A DNA stretch of 64,000 bases from Chitinophaga sp. HK235 (GTDB lineage: Bacteria; Bacteroidota; Bacteroidia; Chitinophagales; Chitinophagaceae): positions 2,976,001 through 3,040,000 of the forward strand of contig NZ_CP073766.1 in NCBI RefSeq assembly GCF_018255755.1, written 5' to 3'. The notes beneath the pieces are model-generated. The model saw nothing but the letters and a program-made list of their open reading frames with translations, did not search any database and was not told the origin of the DNA. Made by a program: the position numbers and the translations under genes. Shown piece by piece: positions 43,583 through 51,217 of the stretch. How positions within the stretch are numbered: position 1 is the stretch's first letter; every line of letters begins with the position of its first letter.

Positions 43583-44164
43583 TACCTTACAACCTATTAG
43601 TGTCAGTATTTTTTTGATGTGGTGAAGATCTTCCAGCTTTCTGACGGGAGATAATGCGGCTATTGTTCTTACCTGGTTGATATCATCGAGCAGTATTCCA
43701 CTCAATTGCCCCATGCGGACGGCCGCTTTGTAGGCCATCGCTGTTTTCAGCGCTGCTGCCTTAATACGCAGTGAATGGGGGCTGTACCGCCCGGGATGCA
43801 GGTGGATGTACCGCTCCGGATCATCTGCCAATCGTAGTATCCACCGGGAAGTGTCGGTCAGCACAATGTCCATATATCCCTCCCTTATATTCAGATAAGC
43901 AGCAAATGCCTCCGGGGCTTCGATACCCTGTTCCTGCAATGACGCCAGTATCTGCTGGTAAATCTCTTCCGGCGTGAGGCTGCCAGTATACATGTCCATC
44001 TGGGAAGTACCGATTTTTTTGAGTGCTGCAGGAAGATCTGCCGGCAGTACTTCATCCAGCAACTGCTGTAATACACCTAAATGGTGCTTGAAAGGGTTAA
44101 AAAGAATGCTGGAAATGGCAGGAAGATTAAATTGAAGAATACAGGGGTACAACAAGCATGACAA
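43568..44164 (-). CDS. Hypothetical protein
   Basis: The 198-residue protein is of unknown family. It is mostly helical with an acidic middle and no signal peptide or membrane helix that I trust (the N-terminal MSCLLYPCILQFNLPAI is only mildly hydrophobic and may not be translated; a later Met such as that in TSQMDMYTGS is possible). A stretch ILRLADDPERYIHLHPGRYS and a basic helix LRIKAAALKTAMAYKAAVRM are notable. It converges with the LEA2 gene, overlapping by 15 bp. Coding status is supported by codon use and length; function unknown. Confidence 0.65.
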   Translation of the reverse strand: MSCLLYPCILQFNLPAISSILFNPFKHHLGVLQQLLDEVLPADLPAALKKIGTSQMDMYTGSLTPEEIYQQILASLQEQGIEAPEAFAAYLNIREGYMDIVLTDTSRWILRLADDPERYIHLHPGRYSPHSLRIKAAALKTAMAYKAAVRMGQLSGILLDDINQVRTIAALSPVRKLEDLHHIKKILTLIGCKVSEEI

Positions 44165-44174
44165 ATCCTCATTA

Positions 44175-44203
44175 ACACGGGAAGAGCCAGGCCCCTCCCG
44201 CGT
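44175..44203 (-). terminator. GC hairpin downstream of the HMA-domain gene
   Basis: ACACGGGA (44175-44182) pairs with TCCCGCGT (44196-44203) with one mismatch, enclosing GCC/GGC. It lies 15 bp after the HMA stop (minus strand). There is no T run, so the call is tentative. Confidence 0.5.
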
Positions 44204-44217
44204 AATGATATAATAGT

Positions 44218-44592
44218 TTAGTTCTTTTTCTTTTCCATGCCGCCGCCATCTTCAGGCTTTTTGCAGCATTTAGGCAGCTTATCGTAGCTTTCCTTGTTGG
44301 CAGTTACGTTGTCTGCATCATAACCGGCATTGGCAATAGCGGTTTTGACATTTTCGATATTCGTACGGTCGTCCCAGTATTTAACGGTGGTGATATGTTT
44401 TTTAAAGTCCACTTTGGTAGACTGTACACCCTCTTCGCGAGCCATATACCTTTCAATGCGGTTTTTGCAGGACTCACATTGTACGGTTGGTGTGCTGATT
44501 TTAGCGGTCACCAGTGCTTTTTTCTTCTGCTGTGCCACGGCCATACCAACACTGGCCATCAACAACAGCATGACTAATTTTACGATACGCAT
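44218..44592 (-). CDS. Secreted heavy-metal-associated (HMA) domain protein
   Basis: The 124-residue protein has a signal peptide (LVMLLLMASVGMAVAQ). One HMA domain follows with the metal-binding CxxC in TVQCESCKNRIERYM (C39, C42), and SVDF-type strand VDFKKHITTVKYWDDRTN and AIANAGYDADN. The tail (CCKKPEDGGGMEKKKN) adds two cysteines. A periplasmic copper or zinc chaperone role is plausible. The frame is open upstream to 44637, but the signal peptide begins at ATG 44592. It lies 48 bp downstream of pyrE on the same strand. Confidence 0.88.
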   Translation of the reverse strand: MRIVKLVMLLLMASVGMAVAQQKKKALVTAKISTPTVQCESCKNRIERYMAREEGVQSTKVDFKKHITTVKYWDDRTNIENVKTAIANAGYDADNVTANKESYDKLPKCCKKPEDGGGMEKKKN

Positions 44593-44640
44593 AGTATAGA
44601 TTTTGACATCCGAATATACAAAAAAAGTAATATTCAATCC

Positions 44641-45276
44641 CTATTTACCCCATTGGTCGGGAGCGCTTCTCCAGGCTTGCAGTGTGCTGATTTCTTCTGC
44701 AGACACAATACCTTTTTCCTCAGCCAGGGTGATCATAGCGTTGTAGTTGCTCAATGATTTGAATGGTACACCTGCAGCTTCGAAAGCTTTTACTGCCACA
44801 TCAAAACCGTAGTTGAAGATAGACACCATCCCGATCACTTCGCCACCAGCGGCCCGTATAGCTTGTACAGCTTCCAGGCTGCTTTTGCCGGTAGAGATCA
44901 GGTCTTCCACCACCACTACCTGCTGGCCAGGTTGCAATACACCTTCGATCTGGTTGCCCATACCATGTTCTTTTGGTTTGGAACGAACATAGATAAAAGG
45001 CAGCTTCAGCTGGTCTGCTACCAGTGCTCCATGAGGAATACCGGCGGTAGCCACCCCTGCAATCACTGCTGCATCCGGGTAGGTTTCAAACACGGTATTA
45101 CACAGTTCGGATTTGATATAGTCCCGTACATAAGGATACGATAATATCTTCCGGTTATCGCAATAGATCGGAGATTTCCATCCGGAAGCCCACGTGAAGG
45201 GCTGGGCAGGGCTCAGTTTTACTGCCTGCACCTGCAGTAATTTCTCTGCAACTTGTTTTTCGCTTATTGTACTCAT
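44641..45276 (-). CDS. pyrE: Orotate phosphoribosyltransferase
   Basis: The 211-residue pyrimidine biosynthesis enzyme makes orotidine 5'-phosphate from orotate and PRPP. Landmarks are present: FTWASGWKSPIYCDNRKILS, VIAGVATAGIPHGALVADQL, FIYVRSKPKEHGMGNQIEG (catalytic loop), and the PRPP motif VVVEDLISTGKSSLEAVQ. The frame continues upstream to 45369, but ATG 45276 starts the family N-terminus and a TAACTTTG box lies just before it (45292-45285 on the minus strand), leaving an 8-nt gap. It is divergent from a Nudix gene. Confidence 0.96.
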   Translation of the reverse strand: MSTISEKQVAEKLLQVQAVKLSPAQPFTWASGWKSPIYCDNRKILSYPYVRDYIKSELCNTVFETYPDAAVIAGVATAGIPHGALVADQLKLPFIYVRSKPKEHGMGNQIEGVLQPGQQVVVVEDLISTGKSSLEAVQAIRAAGGEVIGMVSIFNYGFDVAVKAFEAAGVPFKSLSNYNAMITLAEEKGIVSAEEISTLQAWRSAPDQWGK

Positions 45277-45284
45277 ACAAGCGC

Positions 45285-45358
45285 CAAAGTTAATCCATTT
45301 AAAGATTGGGTATTTAGTTATTTGGTCACAATCAAATATCAAATGCTTATTACATTTG
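45285..45358. promoter_or_regulatory. Back-to-back minus-7 boxes between pyrE and the Nudix gene
   Basis: Minus strand TAACTTTG (45292-45285) ends 8 bp before the pyrE ATG. Plus strand TACATTTG (45351-45358) ends 5 bp before the Nudix ATG. Both match TAnnTTTG. The very short distances predict leaderless or nearly leaderless transcripts. Confidence 0.65.
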
Positions 45359-45363
45359 CAACT

Positions 45364-45987
45364 ATGCAAGCAAACATTACTATTTACCTGAATGAGCGCC
45401 CCCTCATTATCAGTGAAAGTGAAAACAATATCCCGGGAGGAATCAATGGGGCCAGGGTTTACCAGAATCCTGACACAGAGAAGATAGAAAAGGTACTGGA
45501 GAAAATGGAGTCAGGCAAAACAGAAGCAGCGGTTTTTATCACCGAAGATGTAAAGCAGCTTTTTAAACGGGTATCTCTTCATTTTACCGTGCTGGTGGCG
45601 GCCGGTGGCCTGATCACCAATCCCAGCGGAGAAGTGCTGATGATGTTCCGCAGAGGCAAATGGGACCTTCCCAAAGGCAAACAGGACCCGGGCGAAGACC
45701 TCGAAACCTGTGCCATCCGTGAAGTAGCCGAAGAAACCGGCCTGCACACCATCTCCCTGGAACATAAGATCACGGAAACGTTCCACTACTACCCCATGAA
45801 AACCAAAAAGGTGCTGAAACATACATATTGGTACCGGATGCAGTTCACCGGTACTGAACTCACCGTTCCGCAGATTGAAGAGGATATCCAGGATATTGAA
45901 TGGGTAAAACCGCAGAACCTGGATAAATTCCTGAAATACTCCTACGAAAACATCCGGGAAGTATTTAAGGCAGAGAAGTTGATTTAA
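45364..45987 (+). CDS. Nudix hydrolase
   Basis: The 207-residue protein has a full Nudix box at about residues 105-127 (GKQDPGEDLETCAIREVAEE, then TGL), preceded by VLMMFRRGKWDLPKGK. Nudix enzymes cleave nucleoside diphosphates linked to another group; the substrate cannot be told. The N-terminal 75 residues (ANITIYLNERPLIISESENN) are an extension of unknown function seen in Bacteroidota relatives. The frame is open from 45253, but ATG 45364 follows a minus-7 box and starts the natural N-terminus. It converges with the thioesterase gene across a hairpin. Confidence 0.92.
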   Translation: MQANITIYLNERPLIISESENNIPGGINGARVYQNPDTEKIEKVLEKMESGKTEAAVFITEDVKQLFKRVSLHFTVLVAAGGLITNPSGEVLMMFRRGKWDLPKGKQDPGEDLETCAIREVAEETGLHTISLEHKITETFHYYPMKTKKVLKHTYWYRMQFTGTELTVPQIEEDIQDIEWVKPQNLDKFLKYSYENIREVFKAEKLI

Positions 45988-46004
45988 TGAATAACGAATT
46001 ATCC

Positions 46005-46055
46005 ATTACGAATTACGAATGATGAATCCGAAATCCGCCATTCGTAATTCGTAAT
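46005..46055. repeat. TTCGTAAT-type intergenic hairpin between convergent genes
   Basis: ATTACGAATTACGAATG (46005-46021) and CATTCGTAATTCGTAAT (46039-46055) are perfect 17-bp arms around 17 nt. The right arm touches the thioesterase stop codon (46056). The left arm plus 6 nt is shared exactly with 9584-9606. It probably terminates both converging transcripts. Confidence 0.85.
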
Positions 46056-46487
46056 CTATCGTTTAGCCAATATAGCCATTGTAAGCCGGCTTACACAAAC
46101 CAGTTTGTGGTGGTCGTCTGTAATCCGGATATCCCATACATGGCTGGTGGCGCCTATATGCAATGGTTTGGCCTCGGCATGTACATATCCTTCTGTTACC
46201 GACCGAAGGTGATTGGCACTGATTTCCATTCCCACACATATTTGTTGTTCCGGGTTGATGATCAGTGCGGATGCCATACTTCCTACTGTTTCTGCCAGCG
46301 CCAGGGATGCCCCTCCGTGTAACAGTCCGTAAGGCTGTTTGGTGCGGTGGTCTACCGGCATCATCGCCTTCAGATAGTCCGGACCTATTTCCGTAAACTC
46401 CATGCCCAGGTGGTCGGCCATAGTCGTTTCTCCTATTTCATTCAGCGTATCCAATGAAACATCAAGGGAGTGCCAGATCGTTTTCAT
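46056..46487 (-). CDS. Hotdog-fold acyl-CoA thioesterase (PaaI/MenI type)
   Basis: The 143-residue protein matches the PaaI/DHNA-CoA thioesterase group: PYGLLHGGASLALAETVGSM carries the HGG motif and the catalytic Glu, followed by VGMEISANHLRSVTEGYVHA and MAILAKR. The function could be menaquinone synthesis (1,4-dihydroxy-2-naphthoyl-CoA hydrolysis) or phenylacetate-type housekeeping; sequence alone does not decide. It starts 18 bp after coaD on the same strand. Confidence 0.9.
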   Translation of the reverse strand: MKTIWHSLDVSLDTLNEIGETTMADHLGMEFTEIGPDYLKAMMPVDHRTKQPYGLLHGGASLALAETVGSMASALIINPEQQICVGMEISANHLRSVTEGYVHAEAKPLHIGATSHVWDIRITDDHHKLVCVSRLTMAILAKR

Positions 46488-46505
46488 AGTAAAAACTTTA
46501 AAGAG

Positions 46506-46982
46506 TTATCGCTTGTGCTTTTTGATACCTTCCAGTACCGCTGCCGGTAAAAAGGGTTTCACATCTCCCCCGTGGCGGTAAATATCCCGTACCAGGGTAG
46601 AAGCCACACTTGAATACTGGGGTGTGGTAGTCAGAAAAATCGTTTCTATATGCGGCGCGATGGTACGGTTTACATCGGCAATCGCTTTTTCATATTCAAA
46701 ATCGCTCACATATCTTATTCCTCTCAGGATAAAGGCAGCATCCATCTTTTTGCAAAAATCGATGGTCAGTCCTTCATAGGCAGCCACTTCTACCCTGGAA
46801 TCATCTTTATATATCTCCCTGATCCAGGCAATACGTTCCTCCAGCGTAAACATGGGTGTTTTACTGCTGTTGGTGCCAATACCTACCACTACTCTGTCAA
46901 ACAGGGTAAGTCCGCGGTCAATGATATCGGTATGGCCCAGGGTAATAGGATCGAAGGTGCCTGGAAATAAACAAGTCCTCAT
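46506..46982 (-). CDS. coaD: Pantetheine-phosphate adenylyltransferase
   Basis: The 158-residue enzyme carries out the penultimate step of coenzyme A synthesis (4'-phosphopantetheine plus ATP to dephospho-CoA). Nucleotidyltransferase signature: LFPGTFDPITLGHTDIIDRG (TxGH form). Also AAFILRGIRYVSDFEYEKAI and TTTPQYSSVASTLVRDI (ISSS-like region). The length is typical. Co-directional with rsmD and the DUF3822 gene upstream (30 bp gap) and the thioesterase downstream. Confidence 0.96.
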   Translation of the reverse strand: MRTCLFPGTFDPITLGHTDIIDRGLTLFDRVVVGIGTNSSKTPMFTLEERIAWIREIYKDDSRVEVAAYEGLTIDFCKKMDAAFILRGIRYVSDFEYEKAIADVNRTIAPHIETIFLTTTPQYSSVASTLVRDIYRHGGDVKPFLPAAVLEGIKKHKR

Positions 46983-47012
46983 GGAAGTTCGAATGATTTA
47001 GTAATTGATGGA

Positions 47013-47567
47013 TCAACGTTTCAGCTCTTCCCGGTTAATAAAGATCGAGAAGGTGGTACCACCATAGCTGCGCTCTGAGCGGTAGTAACTATAGTCCCGG
47101 AAATCGTTCTGTCGGGTATGCTCTATCACCAGCCACCCTTCCGGGTTGAGCAGCTGTTGTTCAAAAATAATTCCCGGCAGCTTATACATGGCCTCCATGG
47201 CATAAGGCGGGTCGGCAAAGATAAAATCAAATTTTTCTGTACACTGCTGAAGGTATTTAAACACATCCATCCTGATCACCTTCAGGGTGGTAATCTCCAG
47301 CATCTGAGCAGTTTTGGTGATAAACTCGGCCATGGCCGGGTCTTTTTCCACGATTGTCATGTCCGTAGCCCCTCTGGAAGCCAGTTCATAGGTGATGCTG
47401 CCGGTACCGCCAAAAATATCCAGTGTTTTTAAGGAAGGAATATCCAGATTGTTCTCAATGATATTAAACAGTCCGCCTTTGGCAATGTCTGTAGTAGGCC
47501 TGGTATTAGGCATTTTTGCAGGCGGTTGTATCTTTCTGCCCCCACGTTCTCCTCCGATTATACGCAT
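47013..47567 (-). CDS. rsmD: 16S rRNA (guanine966-N2)-methyltransferase RsmD
   Basis: The 184-residue SAM-dependent methyltransferase matches RsmD: RIIGGERGGRKIQPPAKMPN, RPTTDIAKGGLFNIIEN, LDIFGGTGSITYELASRGAT (SAM site), FDFIFADPPYAMEAMYKL (DPPY motif). It starts within the last 10 bp of the DUF3822 gene, so translation is likely coupled. Gene pair rsmD with coaD is common across bacteria. Confidence 0.95.
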   Translation of the reverse strand: MRIIGGERGGRKIQPPAKMPNTRPTTDIAKGGLFNIIENNLDIPSLKTLDIFGGTGSITYELASRGATDMTIVEKDPAMAEFITKTAQMLEITTLKVIRMDVFKYLQQCTEKFDFIFADPPYAMEAMYKLPGIIFEQQLLNPEGWLVIEHTRQNDFRDYSYYRSERSYGGTTFSIFINREELKR

Positions 47568-48433
47568 AATGCTAACGCATACAAGTTATAAAAATAGTAT
47601 CCGGGCGTTTCCTGCATGGCTGCAATATAGTGGAAGCCCGGAAGTCGTTGCACCCATTCCAGGTGCGGAATAAATTTATACATCTCCTGATACACCGGAC
47701 TATCTGTGTTCACAATCCCTCCCAGCTTCACTTTCACCTGTTGCTCGTTGAGCCCCAGCTGACGCAGGGTGTTTACCAGCTGGTATACCACGTCAAGAGC
47801 GGCCAGATACTCCCCTTCCTGCTGGATGATCAGTTTACCGTCTATATAAAGAGTGATGTTAAATGTTTGTCGTTGTACCTGAACAAAAGCAATGCCTTCC
47901 GCAGCCCGGAAATCCAGATCCTGCGGATAAGCCTGTAACAAGGCAGAATGGGCATGTACTACCCTGTCTGTTGAAAATTCCTTACGCAGAAATCCCAACA
48001 AGTCCTTGTCCACAGCGTAGATATTCACCATTGGCAGTCCTGGCAGCAGATCTGACATAACGGCTTCCTGCATCTTTTCCGGTTGTGACAGGTGCAGGTA
48101 TTCCTTTTTAAGGGAAGGCATATAATACAGATGTGGCACCAGTGCTCCGCTCCCCGTATCAAAGGCGAGCAGCACGGATTTAAAGGCGGTAAACAGCAGT
48201 TTGTCTGCGTCAAACACCTCCTCTATCATCTCCAGATCGGCCAGGGCCAGCTTCTGTGGCTCGAAATGATAGGATTTTAATGCCAGGAATTTTTTAGCTC
48301 CCGGTTCAAACACCACGTAACTGAAAGTACCATTCCCTACCAGTACAAGCAGGTGACAAGCAGTAAGATCTGTCTCCAGTAATGTTTCATCATCTACTGT
48401 AAATGCAGGATGGATGTTGTAAGCCACGGGCAT
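47558..48433 (-). CDS. DUF3822 family protein
   Basis: The 291-residue cytosolic protein resembles the DUF3822 family, which in Bacteroidota is usually next to rsmD as here. Visible parts are LVLVGNGTFSYVVFEPGAKK, VLLAFDTGSGALVPHLYYMP, IAFVQVQRQTFNITLYIDGK and LGGIVNTDSPVYQEMYKFIP. The actin-like/ASKHA-type alternation of strands and a DTGSG sequence suggest a distant actin-like ATPase fold; that is an inference. Function unknown. Confidence 0.87.
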   Translation of the reverse strand: MPVAYNIHPAFTVDDETLLETDLTACHLLVLVGNGTFSYVVFEPGAKKFLALKSYHFEPQKLALADLEMIEEVFDADKLLFTAFKSVLLAFDTGSGALVPHLYYMPSLKKEYLHLSQPEKMQEAVMSDLLPGLPMVNIYAVDKDLLGFLRKEFSTDRVVHAHSALLQAYPQDLDFRAAEGIAFVQVQRQTFNITLYIDGKLIIQQEGEYLAALDVVYQLVNTLRQLGLNEQQVKVKLGGIVNTDSPVYQEMYKFIPHLEWVQRLPGFHYIAAMQETPGYYFYNLYALALCV

Positions 48434-48535
48434 AATTTACATTTCAAATGAAACACAATAATAATCTTTTTAGTGGATTGGCAACGGGTTTTATTATGAT
48501 TATATTATAGCAGAGGGAGGATTAGCAGATAACTA

Positions 48536-48543
48536 TATCTTTG
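48536..48543 (+). promoter_or_regulatory. Minus-7 box of the MATE transporter gene
   Basis: TATCTTTG matches TAnnTTTG and overlaps an in-frame TTG codon (48541). This rules out that codon as the start and supports ATG 48574. Confidence 0.6.
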
Positions 48544-48573
48544 TTTTTTGATGATTATCAGACACACTTTACG

Positions 48574-49905
48574 ATGCAACTGGAAGTTCATAACCGGCAG
48601 ATCATAAAAATTGCCGCCCCTATATGCCTGGCACTGATTATCCCTCAGTTTAACCATATGACCAACACGGCCTTCCTGGGCCGGCTGGGCGAGCTGGAGC
48701 TGGCAGCCAACGGCATCGCCGGCATTTATTACCTGGTGATGTATATGATCGCCTACGGCCTCAACAACGGCATGCAGGTACTGATAGCCCGGCGAGCAGG
48801 GCAACGGCATTATGAAGGTATAGGTCAGGTATTTTCCAACGGCCTGCAAACAGGTGTCTTTTTTGCCTTGCTGGCTATCCTGCTCACGCTGGCAGCCGCA
48901 CCCTGGTTTTTCTCCAAAAACCTACATAATCCGGACATCCTGGCCGCAGCCATTTCCTTCATCCGTATCCGCATATGGGGACTGCCTTTCCTCATGATGC
49001 TCAGTATGGCCAATGCATTTTATATCGGCAGTGGTCATTCCCGTGTGCTGGCCATCACGTCCTTGTGTCAGGAAGTGATCAATATCTTCTTCGACTATAC
49101 GCTGATATTTGGTAAACTGGGCCTGCCCGCGATGGGCCTGAACGGCGCTGCCACGGCCTCTATCATTGCCGAAGTGACCGGCTGCTCCGTAGCTTTCAGC
49201 ATCCTCTTTTTAAAACGGTACAATATCACCTATAGCCTTTTTAGCTATCTGCGCCCCAGCTGGCAGATGATTAAAAACATCCTGAATGTATCTGCCCCGC
49301 TGATTTTTCAGTTTCTCTTCAGCACCGGCAGCTGGTTCATCTTTTTTATTTTTATAGAACACCTGGGAGAAAGACCACTGGCCGTGTCCAACATGCTCCG
49401 CAGCATATTCGGCTTCTTCGGTATTTTCACCTGGGCACTGGCCGCCACCTGCAATACCATGGTCAGCAACATTATCGGGCAGGGCAAGGAAAACCTGGTG
49501 TTTGGGGTGATCACGCGGATATCCGTTATCAGCCTGGGCTGCGCCACTGTTATTTGTATACTGGTCAACCTTTTCCCTTATACACTCCTGCATATTTATA
49601 CCAACGATGCATCGCTGATTGCAGCAGCTATTCCCTCTATCCGGATCATCACCCTCAGCACGTTACTGATGGCTATAGCGGCGGTAGTGCTCAGCGGCGT
49701 CACCGGTACCGGCAATACCAGAATGAACCTTTTCACCGAATGCCTTGCAGTAGCCGGTTACCTGGTCTATTGCGATATAGTGATAGAAAGGATGCGCAGC
49801 CCGCTGCACCTCGCATGGGGAGCAGATTTCATTTACTGGGCAGTCATATTCGGACTGAGCGTATGGTATCTGAAAAGCGGTAAATGGAAAGGGAAAGTGA
49901 TTTAG
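48574..49905 (+). CDS. MATE family efflux transporter
   Basis: The 443-residue protein with 12 membrane helices is of the MATE multidrug/toxin exporter family, driven by Na+ or H+. Typical elements: IIKIAAPICLALIIPQFNHM, NTAFLGRLGELELAANGIAG, VLIARRAGQRHYEGIGQVFS, GLPAMGLNGAATASIIAEVT and LATCNTMVSNIIGQGKENLV-like in the second half. Substrate is unknown. Start chosen at ATG 48574 because a minus-7 box covers the upstream TTG. It converges with the TPR gene, 13 bp apart. Confidence 0.93.
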   Translation: MQLEVHNRQIIKIAAPICLALIIPQFNHMTNTAFLGRLGELELAANGIAGIYYLVMYMIAYGLNNGMQVLIARRAGQRHYEGIGQVFSNGLQTGVFFALLAILLTLAAAPWFFSKNLHNPDILAAAISFIRIRIWGLPFLMMLSMANAFYIGSGHSRVLAITSLCQEVINIFFDYTLIFGKLGLPAMGLNGAATASIIAEVTGCSVAFSILFLKRYNITYSLFSYLRPSWQMIKNILNVSAPLIFQFLFSTGSWFIFFIFIEHLGERPLAVSNMLRSIFGFFGIFTWALAATCNTMVSNIIGQGKENLVFGVITRISVISLGCATVICILVNLFPYTLLHIYTNDASLIAAAIPSIRIITLSTLLMAIAAVVLSGVTGTGNTRMNLFTECLAVAGYLVYCDIVIERMRSPLHLAWGADFIYWAVIFGLSVWYLKSGKWKGKVI

Positions 49906-49918
49906 CCGATGAGGAGTG

Positions 49919-50674
49919 CTATTGCAGGTCGTCCAGCATTTTTTTACAGTCGGCTTTGATTCCGGGGTCGTCCTGGTAGATGGGGCGAAGCACGAGGGCT
50001 TTTTTCAGTACTTCGATAGCTTTTTCCTGCTGATCGTCGGCTTTATAAGCGCGGGCCAGTTCGATGTAATTGAGGAGGAAAGCTGGATCTAGTTGGCGGC
50101 ATTTTTCGTAGTTGGCGATTGCATTCTTAAGGGAGCCGTCAGGCAGGCCGCCGAACAGCATTTTAGCGGCACCTCTTTCAAACACGTTGAGGTTGGCCAC
50201 CTCATAGTTCCATTTGCCCAACACATGATAGGCCTGGGCCAGGTTTGGATTGAATTTGATGGCCAGTTCCGCATATTTTTTGACATCTTTGGAGGAAGCT
50301 ACTTTTTCCTTGGCGCCAGAGATCAGGGCCATACGTCCCATTGCCACAGCCATGGCCAGATTGGCGTCTGCATTGCTGGAATTCACTTTCAGTGCTTGTT
50401 CCGCAAAACTCTTTGCCTGATTGAAATAACTGGCTTTTGAGCTCTTATCTTTCTGACGGTTGCCTATGCGGGAGCACATCTGGCTGGCCTGGTTGAGTGC
50501 TCTTATTTCATTGGGCTGTATTTTCAGGATGTCCTTGTCTTTTTCAAGCGCCTCACTTTCCTTCATCTGTAATTCCAGTTGCCTGGCCTGTTCCACCATT
50601 TCATCCACTGACTGGGCTTTTACGAATAATACAGCGCTGAGCAGGAATGAAATTGCCAAAATCCGTTTGATCAT
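49919..50674 (-). CDS. Secreted tetratricopeptide-repeat protein
   Basis: The 251-residue protein has a signal peptide (ILAISFLLSAVLFVKAQ). About five TPR-like helical pairs follow (NEIRALNQASQMCSRIGNRQ, NADANLAMAVAMGRMALISG, NLAQAYHVLGKWNYEVANLN, PAFLLNYIELARAYKADDQQ, AIEVLKKALVLRPIY). TPRs are protein-protein interaction scaffolds; this one would be periplasmic. It resembles the regulator-of-microtubule-dynamics-like TPR group in Bacteroidota. Function unknown. Confidence 0.88.
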   Translation of the reverse strand: MIKRILAISFLLSAVLFVKAQSVDEMVEQARQLELQMKESEALEKDKDILKIQPNEIRALNQASQMCSRIGNRQKDKSSKASYFNQAKSFAEQALKVNSSNADANLAMAVAMGRMALISGAKEKVASSKDVKKYAELAIKFNPNLAQAYHVLGKWNYEVANLNVFERGAAKMLFGGLPDGSLKNAIANYEKCRQLDPAFLLNYIELARAYKADDQQEKAIEVLKKALVLRPIYQDDPGIKADCKKMLDDLQ

Positions 50675-50773
50675 AGGACTGGTTTTTAACAGGTAAGAAA
50701 TTATTGATTAGCTTATAGATATAAATCTACGAAAAAACGTAAATAATTAACAAGGGCTAACGGTAAAAGTTTG

Positions 50774-51124
50774 TCAGTATTCCTTTTCCAGCGACACCAG
50801 TGAGTTCCGGATGGGAGCGCCCATGGGAGGATTCAGTTTGCGAAGGGTGACGATGCTTTTGAGGATGGAAGGGTAACGTTCCTTCAGGGCATCGGAAAGG
50901 GCATATACGACTTCTTCCAGCAAGGGTTTGGGTACGGCCATTACTTCTTTGGCGATTTCATACAGCCCCTGATAGTTGACTGTTTCGGAAAGGTCGTCTA
51001 TAGCTACGGTACCGGGTATACGTACAATGATATCGAGGAGGAAATCGTTACCTATCACAGCTTCTTCCGGGAAATAGCCATGATAGGCACGGAAGGCCGC
51101 TTGTTCGAGGGCGATGGTCAGCAT
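50774..51124 (-). CDS. folB: Dihydroneopterin aldolase
   Basis: The 116-residue folate-pathway enzyme converts dihydroneopterin to 6-hydroxymethyl-dihydropterin. The FolB pattern is visible: AFRAYHGYFPEEAVIGNDFL (Tyr and Glu of the active site), LLDIIVRIPGTVAIDDLSET, VNYQGLYEIAKEVM, LLEEVVYALSDALKERYP and RKLNPPMGA. Single gene followed by the repeat hairpin. Confidence 0.94.
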   Translation of the reverse strand: MLTIALEQAAFRAYHGYFPEEAVIGNDFLLDIIVRIPGTVAIDDLSETVNYQGLYEIAKEVMAVPKPLLEEVVYALSDALKERYPSILKSIVTLRKLNPPMGAPIRNSLVSLEKEY

Positions 51125-51133
51125 GAGTTTATC

Positions 51134-51210
51134 AATTACGAATTACGAATTACGAATTACGAATTGTGATCCACTTGATCATTGTAATTCGTAATTCGCA
51201 ATTCGTAATT
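51134..51210. repeat. Tandem ATTACGAA repeats forming an imperfect hairpin
   Basis: Four tandem copies of ATTACGAA (51135-51166) are followed by a complementary stretch of GTAATTCGTAATTCG and ATTCGTAATT words (51184-51210). It lies between folB and trxB, both on the minus strand: 9 bp upstream of the folB start and 7 bp past the trxB stop. Same word family as the repeats at 9.6 and 46.0 kb. Confidence 0.85.
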
Positions 51211-51217
51211 CAGTTAT

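Noticed and set aside
45277..45369. Upstream extension of pyrE to 45369
   Set aside because: It runs across both minus-7 boxes of the divergent promoter region and over the Nudix start; the family N-terminus begins at 45276.
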